Origin: Afipia sp. | GTDB lineage: Bacteria; Pseudomonadota; Alphaproteobacteria; Rhizobiales; Xanthobacteraceae | Direction: 5' to 3' | Assembly (NCBI GenBank): GCA_016201045.1 | Contig: JACQDM010000002.1 | Span: 496,001 to 560,000, forward strand | DNA: 64,000 bases | Part shown: one piece after another, positions 10,234-19,192 of the stretch | Layout: each line of letters opens with the position of its first letter | Numbering within the stretch: the stretch's first letter is position 1 | Translations under genes and position numbers: made by a program | The notes under the pieces: generated by a model | What the model was told of the DNA's origin: nothing | Seen by the model: only the letters and a program-made list of their open reading frames with translations | The model's database searches: none

Positions 10234-11270
10234 CACGCAAGATTCTCACCGTCGTCGGCGCGCGTCCGCAGTTCATCAAGGCTGCGGCGGTAAGCCGTGC
10301 CATTCGCGAAAGCGATGGCCTGCGCGAGGTGATGATCCACACCGGGCAGCATTTCGATGCCGATATGTCGGATGTGTTTTTCGACGAGCTCGATATTCCG
10401 CCGCCCGCGCATCGCCTCGATATTCACGGCGGCGGGCACGGCGACATGACGGGGCGCATGCTGTCGGCCATCGAGCCGGTATTGATGTCTGAGAGACCGG
10501 ATTGGGTTGTCGTCTATGGCGATACCAATTCGACGCTGGCCGGCGCGCTCGCTGCCGCCAAGCTGCACATCCCGATTGCCCATGTCGAAGCGGGGCTACG
10601 CTCGTTCAACCGCCGCATGCCGGAGGAAATCAACCGCGTGCTGACGGACCACCTCGCGTCGCTGCAATTCTGTCCGACATCGCAGGCGGTCGAAAATCTG
10701 GAAGCGGAAGGAATCAAAACCGGCGTCCATCATGCCGGCGACGTGATGTATGACGCGACGACATTCGCGGCCAGCCGTGCGAAGGGCCGCTCGACAATTG
10801 TTTCCGACATGTCGCTCGCACCGAAACAGTATTCGCTCGCGACGGTGCATCGCGCGGAGAACACCGACGATCCGAAATCGCTCAGGGCGATCGTTGATTT
10901 TCTCAAGCGCGAAGCGAAGAATCTGCCGATCGTTCTGCCGCTGCATCCGCGCACAAGGCAGGCGGCGGAAAAATCCGGCGTTTCGCTGGATGGCCTGCGC
11001 GTCATCGGCCCTGTCGGCTATCTCGACATGGCGACGCTCTTGAACGGTGCCGCTGCGGCCTATACCGACTCCGGCGGACTGCAGAAGGAGGCATATTTCC
11101 ATCGTGTACCCTGCACGACACTGCGCGACGAAACCGAGTGGGTCGAGACCGTCACGCATGGCTGGAATCGCCTGTGGAAGGGCGCGGAGTTTTTGCCTCG
11201 TCGCGACATCGGCGAATACGGCGACGGACGCGCCGCGCACGTGATTGCAGACATCATAAAGGCTGCATGA
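10230..11270 (+). CDS. wbpI: WbpI/WlbD-like UDP-N-acetylsugar 2-epimerase
   Basis: This 346-residue GT-B-fold protein of the UDP-GlcNAc 2-epimerase family has GARPQFIK at 10-17, VVYGDTNSTLAG around 94-105, HVEAGLRSFNRRMPEEINR from 118, and a C-terminal TDSGGLQKEA with HRAEN. It could be WecB-like (UDP-GlcNAc to UDP-ManNAc). With wbpB and wbpD in the same operon, a WbpI role converting UDP-GlcNAc(3NAc)A to UDP-ManNAc(3NAc)A is more likely. The GTG start at 10230 overlaps the upstream stop, and the stop overlaps the next ATG. Confidence 0.8.
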   Translation: MTRKILTVVGARPQFIKAAAVSRAIRESDGLREVMIHTGQHFDADMSDVFFDELDIPPPAHRLDIHGGGHGDMTGRMLSAIEPVLMSERPDWVVVYGDTNSTLAGALAAAKLHIPIAHVEAGLRSFNRRMPEEINRVLTDHLASLQFCPTSQAVENLEAEGIKTGVHHAGDVMYDATTFAASRAKGRSTIVSDMSLAPKQYSLATVHRAENTDDPKSLRAIVDFLKREAKNLPIVLPLHPRTRQAAEKSGVSLDGLRVIGPVGYLDMATLLNGAAAAYTDSGGLQKEAYFHRVPCTTLRDETEWVETVTHGWNRLWKGAEFLPRRDIGEYGDGRAAHVIADIIKAA

Positions 11271-12523
11271 TGGCATCGAGCCGTATGCGTCTTCTGGTCG
11301 GCTACGCGAACTACACCGACCGCCTGTCCTATTTCGACGACTGGCTCGATGCGTTCAGTGCCGCGCCGCAGTTCGATACGGTTGCAGTCAACATCGTTGC
11401 GGCGGACGCGAAGGCGAAGATCTCCGCGCTGTTGCGTGAGGTGGACGCCGTGGTGCTGATGCATTCCACCAACGGCGACACGAAAATGTATCTCGAACCG
11501 CATGTCGAGGCGCTAGCCTCGCGCAGCGTGCCGTTGCTGACTTTCGTCGGCAACGAAGTCAGCCTTCCAGGATCGCCTATCGCAGAGAAGCTGGAATTGT
11601 TCGGCAGGCTGAAGCCGGACTTCGTTGCCACGCAGCTTTTGCGCGAAGCCGGTGAATATCTCTTCGGCGACGTTGTGACGAAAGGCGTCGTTGCGATCCC
11701 GCACGCGGTCAATCCGTCCGTTTACAAGCCGACCGTGGCTATCGAGTCGCGCCCGCTCGATATCGGCGTTCGCGCGGCGCGCTATCTGCCTTATCTCGGC
11801 GACGACGACCGCAACCGCCTGCTGCAATGGTTTGCGGATCACGGTTCGCAGCGCGGTCTCAACGTCGAAGTCTCCGATGAGCGTCTCGACCGCAAGGGCT
11901 GGGCGGACTACTTGAATCGTTGCAAGGGCACGGTCGCGACCGAGGCGGGGACCGCGTTTCTCGAACGCGACGACAGGACCATGAACGCGATCCGCGACTA
12001 TGTGCTCGCAAAGCAACCGCGCGGCGTCGTGCTGCGGAACGACTCGGCGCTGCGCAAATTCGGCCACAAGCTGCCGTGGTGGATGAAGTCGCTCGCGCGC
12101 CGTCTGATGGCCGGCGGCATCGTGCGGCACGAGGCGCTGGTCAACGAGCAGCTCGATCACTGCGAGATTTTCGAAAAATTCTTCGCAGGGCGGCAGCCAT
12201 CCAACCCGGCCGGCAAATGCATCAGCTCGCGCCACTTCGATGCGGCGGGGACCAAAACCTGCCAGATCATGTTCCGCGGCCGGTTCAACGACATCCTCAA
12301 GGCCGACGAGCATTATCTCGCGCTCGACTCCGATTTTTCAAATATCGACGACGTGCTATCCTGTTTTCGCGATGCCAAAGAACGCCAGCGCATCGCCGAT
12401 GCCGCGTTCGATCTGGTGATGTCGAAGCATACTTACAGTCATCGCATGCAGACGGTCTACGACACGCTCGCGGGTGCTGCGATTGCGCGAGACGGGCACG
12501 CCAACGCGATGGCGCGACACTGA
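11267..12523 (+). CDS. Unusual glycosyltransferase-like protein, paralogue B
   Basis: This 418-residue protein has the same domain order as the product of the gene at 2404: a DIGVRAARYLPYLGDDDR block, then W-x2-YLNRC-KGTVATEAGTAFLERDD, then SSRHFDAAGTKTCQIMF and a HYLALDSDFSNIDD stretch. The final block resembles the donor-binding region of GT-B glycosyltransferases. It has no signal peptide or membrane segments. It overlaps wbpI by 4 bp (ATGA) and the next amidotransferase by 1 bp (TGATG). A second in-frame ATG follows at once (11270). A role in adding or modifying a sugar of the repeat unit is inferred. Confidence 0.62.
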   Translation: MMASSRMRLLVGYANYTDRLSYFDDWLDAFSAAPQFDTVAVNIVAADAKAKISALLREVDAVVLMHSTNGDTKMYLEPHVEALASRSVPLLTFVGNEVSLPGSPIAEKLELFGRLKPDFVATQLLREAGEYLFGDVVTKGVVAIPHAVNPSVYKPTVAIESRPLDIGVRAARYLPYLGDDDRNRLLQWFADHGSQRGLNVEVSDERLDRKGWADYLNRCKGTVATEAGTAFLERDDRTMNAIRDYVLAKQPRGVVLRNDSALRKFGHKLPWWMKSLARRLMAGGIVRHEALVNEQLDHCEIFEKFFAGRQPSNPAGKCISSRHFDAAGTKTCQIMFRGRFNDILKADEHYLALDSDFSNIDDVLSCFRDAKERQRIADAAFDLVMSKHTYSHRMQTVYDTLAGAAIARDGHANAMARH

Positions 12524-14511
12524 TGTGCGGCATTGCCGGAATCATGCGGACTGCAGACTCCGCGCGCGGCAACCTCGGCGAAACGGTCGGGCGCATGATC
12601 GCGACACTGGTACATCGCGGCCCCGATGCCGACGGTGTGTGGGCGGATGCAGCGGCCAAGGTTTGCCTCGGTCATCGCCGCCTTTCCATTCTCGACCTGA
12701 CGGCGGCCGGCGCGCAGCCGATGCACAGCGATTGCGGCCGCTTCACAGTCTCGTTCAATGGCGAGATCTACAATCATCTCGACATTCGCAAGACGCTTGA
12801 GGCCGAGAACGCGGCTCCCAACTGGCGCGGACATTCGGACACCGAAACCCTGCTTTATGCCGTGAGGCATTGGGGCGTCGAGGCTGCGCTTCGGCGTTTC
12901 ATCGGCATGTTCGCGTTCGCGATCTGGGACGCGCGCGAACAAACGCTGACGCTCTGTCGAGACCGCTTCGGCGAGAAGCCCCTGTTCTACGGCTGGATCG
13001 ATGGCGATCTGGTTTTCGCATCCGAACTCAAGGCGCTGTCCGCGCATCCGCGCTGGAGCGGCATCGTCGATCGCGACGCGCTTACATCGTTCATGCGCTA
13101 TTCCTACGTGCCTGCGCCCTGGACGATCTGGAACGGCGTGCGGAAGCTGCCGCCGTCATCGTTTGCCGTTTTTACATTACGTGAAAAGCCGGGAGATTTT
13201 CCGAGACCGACACAATATTGGTCGATGCGCGACAAGGTCGTCAGCGGACAGGGCGAGCGCCTTCGCGATCCGGTGCAAGCGACAGACGAGCTGGAGCGGC
13301 TGCTGTCGCAATCGGTGACGCGGCAATCGTTGTCGGACGTGCCGCTCGGTGCGTTCCTGTCCGGGGGCATCGATTCCTCGACCATCGTCGCGCTGATGCA
13401 GAAGCAGTCGACGCGACCGATCAGGACGTTCTCGATCGGGTTTGCCGAAGCGGAATTCAACGAAGCGGAACACGCACGAGGCATTGCCACCCATCTCGGC
13501 ACGGATCACACCGAGATGATTGTGTCACCCAGCGATGCGCGCAGCATCATCCCGAATCTTTCACAGATGTATGACGAGCCATTCGGGGATTCGTCGCAAA
13601 TTCCGACGCATCTTGTTGCGGCGTTAGCACGCAAGAGCGTGACGGTTTCGCTGTCCGGCGACGGGGGCGACGAATTGTTCGGCGGCTACAATCGCCACGT
13701 CTGGGGCGGACGGCTGCATGCGCGGTTCGGCACACTGCCCCATCCGGTGAAGCGGGCGCTGGCGTTGCTGATCGCGCTCGTTGCGCCGGAGCCGGCGAAC
13801 TCCATCGGGCAGCTTGCGGGGAAGGTTTTGCCGCGCCGGTTTCGGCTTCTGCGTGCCGGCGATCAGCTTGCCAAGATCGGGCGGATCGTCGATTCCAAAA
13901 CGCTCGATGAGATGTACCGGCGTCTCAGCTCGATCGATGACGAGCCTGCGAGCGCGGTTGTCGGCGGCAACGAGCGCGCGAGCTGGTTCAACGACGAGAT
14001 GGTGAATGTTCGCCACCCCATCGACCCTCTCGATCGCATGACGCTGTCCGACGCGCTGAGTTACCTGTCCGACGACATTCTTCAGAAAGTGGACCGCGCG
14101 GCGATGGCGGTCAGTCTTGAAACCCGCGTTCCGTTTCTCGACAAGGATGTCGCTGAATTTTCCTGCCGCGTGCCGCCCGATATGAAAGTCAAAGAGGGGC
14201 AGGGCAAGTGGCTGGTGCGGCAGGTGCTCGAACGGCATGTGCCGGGACATCTCACCGAGCGGCCCAAGACAGGCTTCGGTATTCCGCTCGACGACTGGCT
14301 GCGCGGACCATTGAAGGAATGGGCGGCCGACCTTCTCGCCGGCGAGCGGCTGACCCGGCAGGGCTGGTTCGACGCAGCGCGCGTGCAAAGCCGGTGGCAG
14401 GAACATCTTCACGGCACGCGCAATCATGGCGCTTGGCTGTGGAACGTCCTGATGGCAGAAAGCTGGGCCGATCGGTGGGTGAAACCCGCGCGGGCCGCTT
14501 CGCTCAACTGA
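12523..14511 (+). CDS. asnB: AsnB-type glutamine amidotransferase 2 (asparagine synthetase family)
   Basis: This 662-residue protein starts MCGIAGIM with catalytic Cys2. HRGPDADG is at 31-38, RLSILDLT at 53-60, NGEIYN at 79-84 and SDTET at 105-109. The synthetase motif SGGIDSS is at 280-286, with SGDGGDELFGGYNRH further on. It has the standard asparagine synthetase layout and is only distantly related to the copy at 5278. The operon position suggests amidation of a sugar acid, but it could also be a true asparagine synthetase. The start overlaps the upstream stop by one base (TGATG). Confidence 0.85.
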   Translation: MCGIAGIMRTADSARGNLGETVGRMIATLVHRGPDADGVWADAAAKVCLGHRRLSILDLTAAGAQPMHSDCGRFTVSFNGEIYNHLDIRKTLEAENAAPNWRGHSDTETLLYAVRHWGVEAALRRFIGMFAFAIWDAREQTLTLCRDRFGEKPLFYGWIDGDLVFASELKALSAHPRWSGIVDRDALTSFMRYSYVPAPWTIWNGVRKLPPSSFAVFTLREKPGDFPRPTQYWSMRDKVVSGQGERLRDPVQATDELERLLSQSVTRQSLSDVPLGAFLSGGIDSSTIVALMQKQSTRPIRTFSIGFAEAEFNEAEHARGIATHLGTDHTEMIVSPSDARSIIPNLSQMYDEPFGDSSQIPTHLVAALARKSVTVSLSGDGGDELFGGYNRHVWGGRLHARFGTLPHPVKRALALLIALVAPEPANSIGQLAGKVLPRRFRLLRAGDQLAKIGRIVDSKTLDEMYRRLSSIDDEPASAVVGGNERASWFNDEMVNVRHPIDPLDRMTLSDALSYLSDDILQKVDRAAMAVSLETRVPFLDKDVAEFSCRVPPDMKVKEGQGKWLVRQVLERHVPGHLTERPKTGFGIPLDDWLRGPLKEWAADLLAGERLTRQGWFDAARVQSRWQEHLHGTRNHGAWLWNVLMAESWADRWVKPARAASLN

Positions 14512-14536
14512 TCTCGAAAACCGAAATAGAATTCAA

Positions 14537-15967
14537 ATGACCAATATGTCTCCGCGCAAGGCGGCCATCCTCCAGCACTCCGAAGCCTACGCCGCAGACC
14601 GCGAGCGCTGGCGCGCGAAGGCGCAATTCTTCCACCGCGAAGATGAACGCTACCTCCACTTTCTGATTCCGCCGGGCGCGCGCGTTCTCGAAATCGGCTG
14701 CGGTACCGGCGATACGCTGGCGGCACTGCAACCCTCTTACGGTCTCGGGATCGATTTCAGCCCCGGCATGATCGAGCAGGCGAGAAAGCTGCATCCGCAT
14801 CTCGAGTTCAGGGTAGGCGACGCCGAAGAAGCCGCGACGTTTGCAGGTTTCGACGAGCCGTTCGATTTCATTCTGGTGATGGACACGATTGGCGCACTTG
14901 AGGATATTCAGAGATTCTTCGAGCAACTCCATCCGCTGTGCGCGCGTCACACGCGCCTGATCGTCGGCTATTTCTCGCACCTGTGGCAGCCAATTCTCAA
15001 GACCGCCGAATGGATGGGCCAGCGCATGCCCACGCCGCCGCAGAACGTCTTGTCGCCGGCAGATGTTCGCGCCTTGTCGGCGCTCGCCGGATTCGATCCA
15101 GTCAAATCCGAACAGCGCGTGCTGATGCCGGTGTCGCTGCTCGGCCTTGGGCGGCTGGTCAACCGCTTCATCAGCGTGCTGCCGGGTTTTCGCCAGCTTG
15201 CGCTGCGCCACTTTGTTGTGTCGCGGTCGCTGCGCAGTTCCGACAATCTGAAATCGGCAACCGTCGTTATCCCGGCGCGCAACGAGCGCGGCAATATCGA
15301 GCCTGCCGTGCAGCGCCTGCCGCAGTTCTGCGACGACATCGAAATCATCTTCATCGAAGGCCACAGCAAGGACGGCACTTATGAGGAGATGGAGCGGGTC
15401 AAGGCCGCTTATCCGGATAAGGACATCAAGCTGATGCGCCAGCCCGGCAAGGGCAAGGCCGACGCTGTGTTCACCGCCTATGACGTCGCGCGCGGCGATG
15501 TGCTGATGATTCTCGATGCAGATCTGACGATGCCGCCGGAGCAACTGCCGAAATTCTGGAATTCGATCGCGTCGGGTCAGGCGGAGTTCGTGAACGGATC
15601 GCGGCTGGTCTATCCGCTCGAAGACGAGGCGATGCGGTTTCTAAACCTGATCGCGAACAAGACGTTCTCGTATCTGTTCACGTGGCTGTTGAACCAGCGT
15701 TACACCGATACGCTGTGCGGTACCAAGGTGATGCGGCGGACGGACTATTATCGCCTGCGCGAAGGCAAGGCCTATTTCGGCGACTTCGATCCGTTCGGGG
15801 ATTTCGATCTGATTTTCGGCGCGTCGAAACTCAATCTGAAATCGGTCGATATGCCGATCCGCTACGCCGCGCGCTCCTACGGCGAAACGCAGATCTCCCG
15901 CTTCCGCCACGGCGTCATGCTGCTGAAGATGGTGATCGTCGCCTTCTTCAAGATCAAGGCGATTTAG
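14537..15967 (+). CDS. Fused SAM-dependent methyltransferase and family 2 glycosyltransferase
   Basis: This 476-residue protein has two complete-looking domains. Residues ~20-190 form a class I methyltransferase with LEIGCGTGDT at 51-60 and GIDFSPGMI at 71-79. Residues ~238-476 form a GT2 domain beginning ATVVIPARNE (241-250), with DADL at 327-330 (metal/nucleotide-binding Asp pair) and SGQAEFVNGSRL. The GT2 part resembles dolichol-phosphate mannosyltransferase-like enzymes and ends in a hydrophobic, weakly membrane-like helix. There is no stop or frameshift between the domains. It is the last gene of the forward operon and ends 10 bp from the convergent acyltransferase. I infer that it transfers a sugar and methylates it or a neighbouring group. 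Confidence 0.8.
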   Translation: MTNMSPRKAAILQHSEAYAADRERWRAKAQFFHREDERYLHFLIPPGARVLEIGCGTGDTLAALQPSYGLGIDFSPGMIEQARKLHPHLEFRVGDAEEAATFAGFDEPFDFILVMDTIGALEDIQRFFEQLHPLCARHTRLIVGYFSHLWQPILKTAEWMGQRMPTPPQNVLSPADVRALSALAGFDPVKSEQRVLMPVSLLGLGRLVNRFISVLPGFRQLALRHFVVSRSLRSSDNLKSATVVIPARNERGNIEPAVQRLPQFCDDIEIIFIEGHSKDGTYEEMERVKAAYPDKDIKLMRQPGKGKADAVFTAYDVARGDVLMILDADLTMPPEQLPKFWNSIASGQAEFVNGSRLVYPLEDEAMRFLNLIANKTFSYLFTWLLNQRYTDTLCGTKVMRRTDYYRLREGKAYFGDFDPFGDFDLIFGASKLNLKSVDMPIRYAARSYGETQISRFRHGVMLLKMVIVAFFKIKAI

Positions 15968-15977
15968 CCACGCGGCA

Positions 15978-17966
15978 CTACTGTCGCGGCGTGCCGCTCA
16001 AAAAATTCCTCAGCACGCTGTCGGCCCGCTTGCCGACGAAGCGCGAGCCGGCGACGGTGAGGTGGCCTTCGTCCTGATAGAGCCACAGACCGTGCTCGGT
16101 CAGCACGCAGGTCGTGTCGCACAGATAGTCCGCCGGCAACAGCAGAGTGATTTTGTCGGGCCACTTCGCCTGTATTGCTCGCAGCATGCCGTTGATGGCT
16201 TCAGTCTGTTTTAGCGCGGTCTCTTTCGTCAGTTCGGGGCATTTCGCCTGCGGCGCGTGAGGCAGCGGACCCGGCAGCAATTTCAGCCGGTCGATTTTGC
16301 AGGCATTCGTCACCTGCTCGCCGACCAGCATCACGCGATGGCCGGTCGCGACGAAATGGCCGATGGTTTCCTCGGTCGCGCGTTGAAGGAGTTGCATTCC
16401 GCCAGGAGGCGCATTCGTGTCGCTGTTTTCGGGCACGATGGTGGCGGCATATCCCGGCCACGCCAGACTGAACAGGATCGGTGTCGCCGATTTGTCGAGC
16501 CGCGCAAAAATGTCATCGCGTACTTTGAGACACTCCTCCGAGCGTGCTGTGGTGGATTTCACTCCGATAAGAATCGGGCAGCCGCCGAACGTCGAGGATT
16601 CGCCGCGCAGGTTCAGTTCTTTCAGGATCGGATTGAGCGCGGCAACATATTGCTGAACGTAGGAGTCGCCGACCAGCTCGACGCCAACAGGTTTCGCGAC
16701 CGCGCCGAATTCGCACTGCCGGTTTCCAAAGAAGGCGCATTCGGACATGCCGAAACTTTGAAGCTGTGCAATCGCTGCCGTTGCGGGTGATAGGCGTGAC
16801 GGCCAGCCATCGTGCCGGAAGGTCGTGTGGCTGACGACCGCAAGCACGGCGATGGACGCGAGATAGGTCGCGACGATCTTGCGGCTGCTGTGTCCCGCGT
16901 CGCCGCGTGACAACCGAAACGGCTGCTCGATGAACCGATACATCGCAGCCCCCACGGCGAGCGTGACGACAGCCATTGCGATGGTTCCGCTCACGCCTTC
17001 TGCCGCGTCTCCGAAGATGAATCGGCCGAAGAACAAAATCGGCCAGTGACACAGATAGAGCGAATAGGAGATTTCGCCGAAGAACTGAAACAGCCGGTTT
17101 TCAATCAGCGGCGATAGCCGTGATGCGCCCTGCACCTGAATGATCGCGGCAGCGCCCAGACTCGGAATGGCGACGGCCACTCCCAACAACGGCAAAGTGG
17201 AACCCAGCGCGAAGACGCCGATGGCGATGGCGGCAAGTCCGGCGAACAGAAGTGTGTCGACTTTCGCGCCGCCGAGCCTGAAACGTTCTGTAAATATGAC
17301 GAGCGCGCCCAGTCCGAATTCAAAAATACGAAACGGCATCAGAAAGAAGACCGTTTGCGGATTTTTAAAGCTCCAGACCAGCGCGGCCAGCAACGAGCAA
17401 GCTGACATAAAGGCAATGAATGGCAGCGGCTTCCACAGCCGCAGCGACAGCAGAATGAGCGCAGGCCAGACGAAATAAAATTGTTCTTCGAGCGACAGCG
17501 ACCAGAAATGCAGCAGCGCGAGCTGGTCGGATTTCGGTGCGAAATATTCGTTGGCCTCGCGCCAGTATTGAATGTTGGAAATCGAGAGCAGGGCGTGCGT
17601 CGATTCCTTCGCAAGTCCGCGCATGAATTCCGGCGAGAGCCACAGCAGTCCGCACAGGAAAGTTACCGCAACCGTGAAGATGAGCGCAGGCAAAATCCGG
17701 CTCATGCGGCGCGCATAGAATGTCCAGAAAGAGAATTGGCCTGCGGTCGCCTTTTCGAGGATTTGCCGGGTGATGAGATAGCCGGAAATCACGAAAAAGA
17801 TGTCGACGCCGACGAAGCCGCCGCGGAACGCTTCGATCTTGAAGTGAAAAAGAAGAACGCTCAGGACCGCAATCGCGCGCAGTCCCGCAATATCCGGACG
17901 GTAGCCGAGTTGTCCCAGGGAACGGGCCTGGATATCCGCGCCGACTGCTGCGTTGGACCGCTGCAC
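15978..17966 (-). CDS. OafA-type membrane acyltransferase with C-terminal SGNH domain
   Basis: This 662-residue protein has an N-terminal acyltransferase-3 domain of about ten membrane helices: YRPDIAGLRAIAVLSVLLFH at 22-41 with the active-site-region His41, then GFVGVDIFFVISGYLI at 50-65. After about residue 385 comes a periplasmic SGNH hydrolase-like domain with GDSY at 433-436 and a C-terminal D-x2-H (DEGHLT). Such fusions O-acetylate O-antigen or other glycans at the periplasmic face. It is convergent with the forward operon and lies 15 bp after the next minus-strand gene, so the two may be cotranscribed. Confidence 0.85.
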   Translation of the reverse strand: MQRSNAAVGADIQARSLGQLGYRPDIAGLRAIAVLSVLLFHFKIEAFRGGFVGVDIFFVISGYLITRQILEKATAGQFSFWTFYARRMSRILPALIFTVAVTFLCGLLWLSPEFMRGLAKESTHALLSISNIQYWREANEYFAPKSDQLALLHFWSLSLEEQFYFVWPALILLSLRLWKPLPFIAFMSACSLLAALVWSFKNPQTVFFLMPFRIFEFGLGALVIFTERFRLGGAKVDTLLFAGLAAIAIGVFALGSTLPLLGVAVAIPSLGAAAIIQVQGASRLSPLIENRLFQFFGEISYSLYLCHWPILFFGRFIFGDAAEGVSGTIAMAVVTLAVGAAMYRFIEQPFRLSRGDAGHSSRKIVATYLASIAVLAVVSHTTFRHDGWPSRLSPATAAIAQLQSFGMSECAFFGNRQCEFGAVAKPVGVELVGDSYVQQYVAALNPILKELNLRGESSTFGGCPILIGVKSTTARSEECLKVRDDIFARLDKSATPILFSLAWPGYAATIVPENSDTNAPPGGMQLLQRATEETIGHFVATGHRVMLVGEQVTNACKIDRLKLLPGPLPHAPQAKCPELTKETALKQTEAINGMLRAIQAKWPDKITLLLPADYLCDTTCVLTEHGLWLYQDEGHLTVAGSRFVGKRADSVLRNFLSGTPRQ

Positions 17967-17981
17967 GGATTTGTTCCTCGG

Positions 17982-18944
17982 CTAAATCTCTTCCGTGGGC
18001 TCGATGTCGTCCGGTGCTTTACTCTTCTCGGCGCTGAGAATCCAGATCAGGCCACCGACGGCGCCGACAACGAAGGATGTCGCACCGAACAGAAGGGAGA
18101 CCACGGTGCCGTCAGCCTGCGCCAATCCGGCATAGCCGAACGCAACCATCATGGTTGCTTCGCGCACGCCCCATCCGGCAATCGAGATCGGCAGCATGGT
18201 GATGAGCATGATCGGCGGCACCAGCATGAACAGCTGCCCGAACGCGGCGGGCGCGGAGATCGAGCGCACCGCGCACCATGCGATGACGACGGCCATGATG
18301 TGGATCGACAGCGACAGCACCGCGATTTTCGGCCCACTGCGGCGGTTGAAGATCACGCGATTGGCAATCACCGAGCAGGCGTGAACGTGTTTGGTAGGCC
18401 AGAATGTCGTCAGCCACTTCCACGAGATATAGCCGAGGATCAGAAATCCGACGCCCGCGCCGATAGCGCCGACATCGACCAACAGCAGCGCGATGCGCCC
18501 GCGATGATTGGCGACGAGATCGTAGCTCCACGGCAGGCTGAGGATCACGATGATGGCGAGTGCGATCAGCCCGATGGCGCGATCGACGAGCACGGAATAG
18601 GTCGCCGCGCGCCAGCCCGCGCCGGTCTGCTTGACGAGCCACAGCCGCATCGCGTCGCCGCCGATGGTGGAGGGCAGCGTCTGATTGAAGAACGCGCCGA
18701 TCATGTTGTAGCGGAACGCCTGCCCCGTTCCGAGCGGAGCACCGCACGCTGTGCTGATCTCGCGCCAGCGCAGCGCGCCGAGGAAAATCTGGAAGACGGT
18801 GCCGAGAATGGCGAGAAAAATCCAGAACGGATCGATGCCGGACAGACGCGTCTGGATGGCCGCGAAATTGATGCCGCGGAATGCAAAATAGAGCAGCGCC
18901 GCCGAAACCAAAATTCGAGCGGCAAGGAGCAGAAATCCGCGCAT
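17982..18944 (-). CDS. YbhN/UPF0104 family membrane protein (LPG synthase flippase-like)
   Basis: This 320-residue protein is predicted to have about eight membrane helices. It carries the family motifs NxTLPSTIGGDAMR (here NQTLPSTIGGDAMRLW) near residue 90 and PISIAGWGVREATM near 255. These proteins match the membrane half of lysyl-phosphatidylglycerol synthase without the aminoacyltransferase part; most have no known function. It reads away from the dehydrogenase gene at 19193 and is followed by the acyltransferase. It is a distant relative of the protein encoded at 55172. Confidence 0.75.
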   Translation of the reverse strand: MRGFLLLAARILVSAALLYFAFRGINFAAIQTRLSGIDPFWIFLAILGTVFQIFLGALRWREISTACGAPLGTGQAFRYNMIGAFFNQTLPSTIGGDAMRLWLVKQTGAGWRAATYSVLVDRAIGLIALAIIVILSLPWSYDLVANHRGRIALLLVDVGAIGAGVGFLILGYISWKWLTTFWPTKHVHACSVIANRVIFNRRSGPKIAVLSLSIHIMAVVIAWCAVRSISAPAAFGQLFMLVPPIMLITMLPISIAGWGVREATMMVAFGYAGLAQADGTVVSLLFGATSFVVGAVGGLIWILSAEKSKAPDDIEPTEEI

Positions 18945-19192
18945 TCCGGGCCGTATCGTTAACGGGGAAAGTTAGGTCAAAACGGCCTGAAATCAGGGTT
19001 TTGCCGGGTCAATTTCCCCGCCTTGGTATGGTGTCGGGAGCCGTCTGGCAATAGGACAAAGCCGGGGATGCCGTCACGACTTGCGGCGGCAGCGGCGCGG
19101 CGGCTAAAGAGGGGCAAATCAGCCTCGAAAACCCGGCGTAAATCATCGCCTTTCCGGCGCGAGACGAGCCACGTTTTTAGCATGAGTTCAAA

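Noticed and set aside
7102-10236. A 1044-codon open frame on the minus strand across the amidotransferase end and three SDR genes
   Set aside because: It is antisense to genes with clear families, has no domain of its own and reads as Arg/Asp/His-rich shadow sequence typical of GC-rich DNA.
17481-18962. A 493-codon plus-strand frame over the acyltransferase and YbhN-like genes
   Set aside because: It is antisense to two proteins with clear membrane topology and family motifs.
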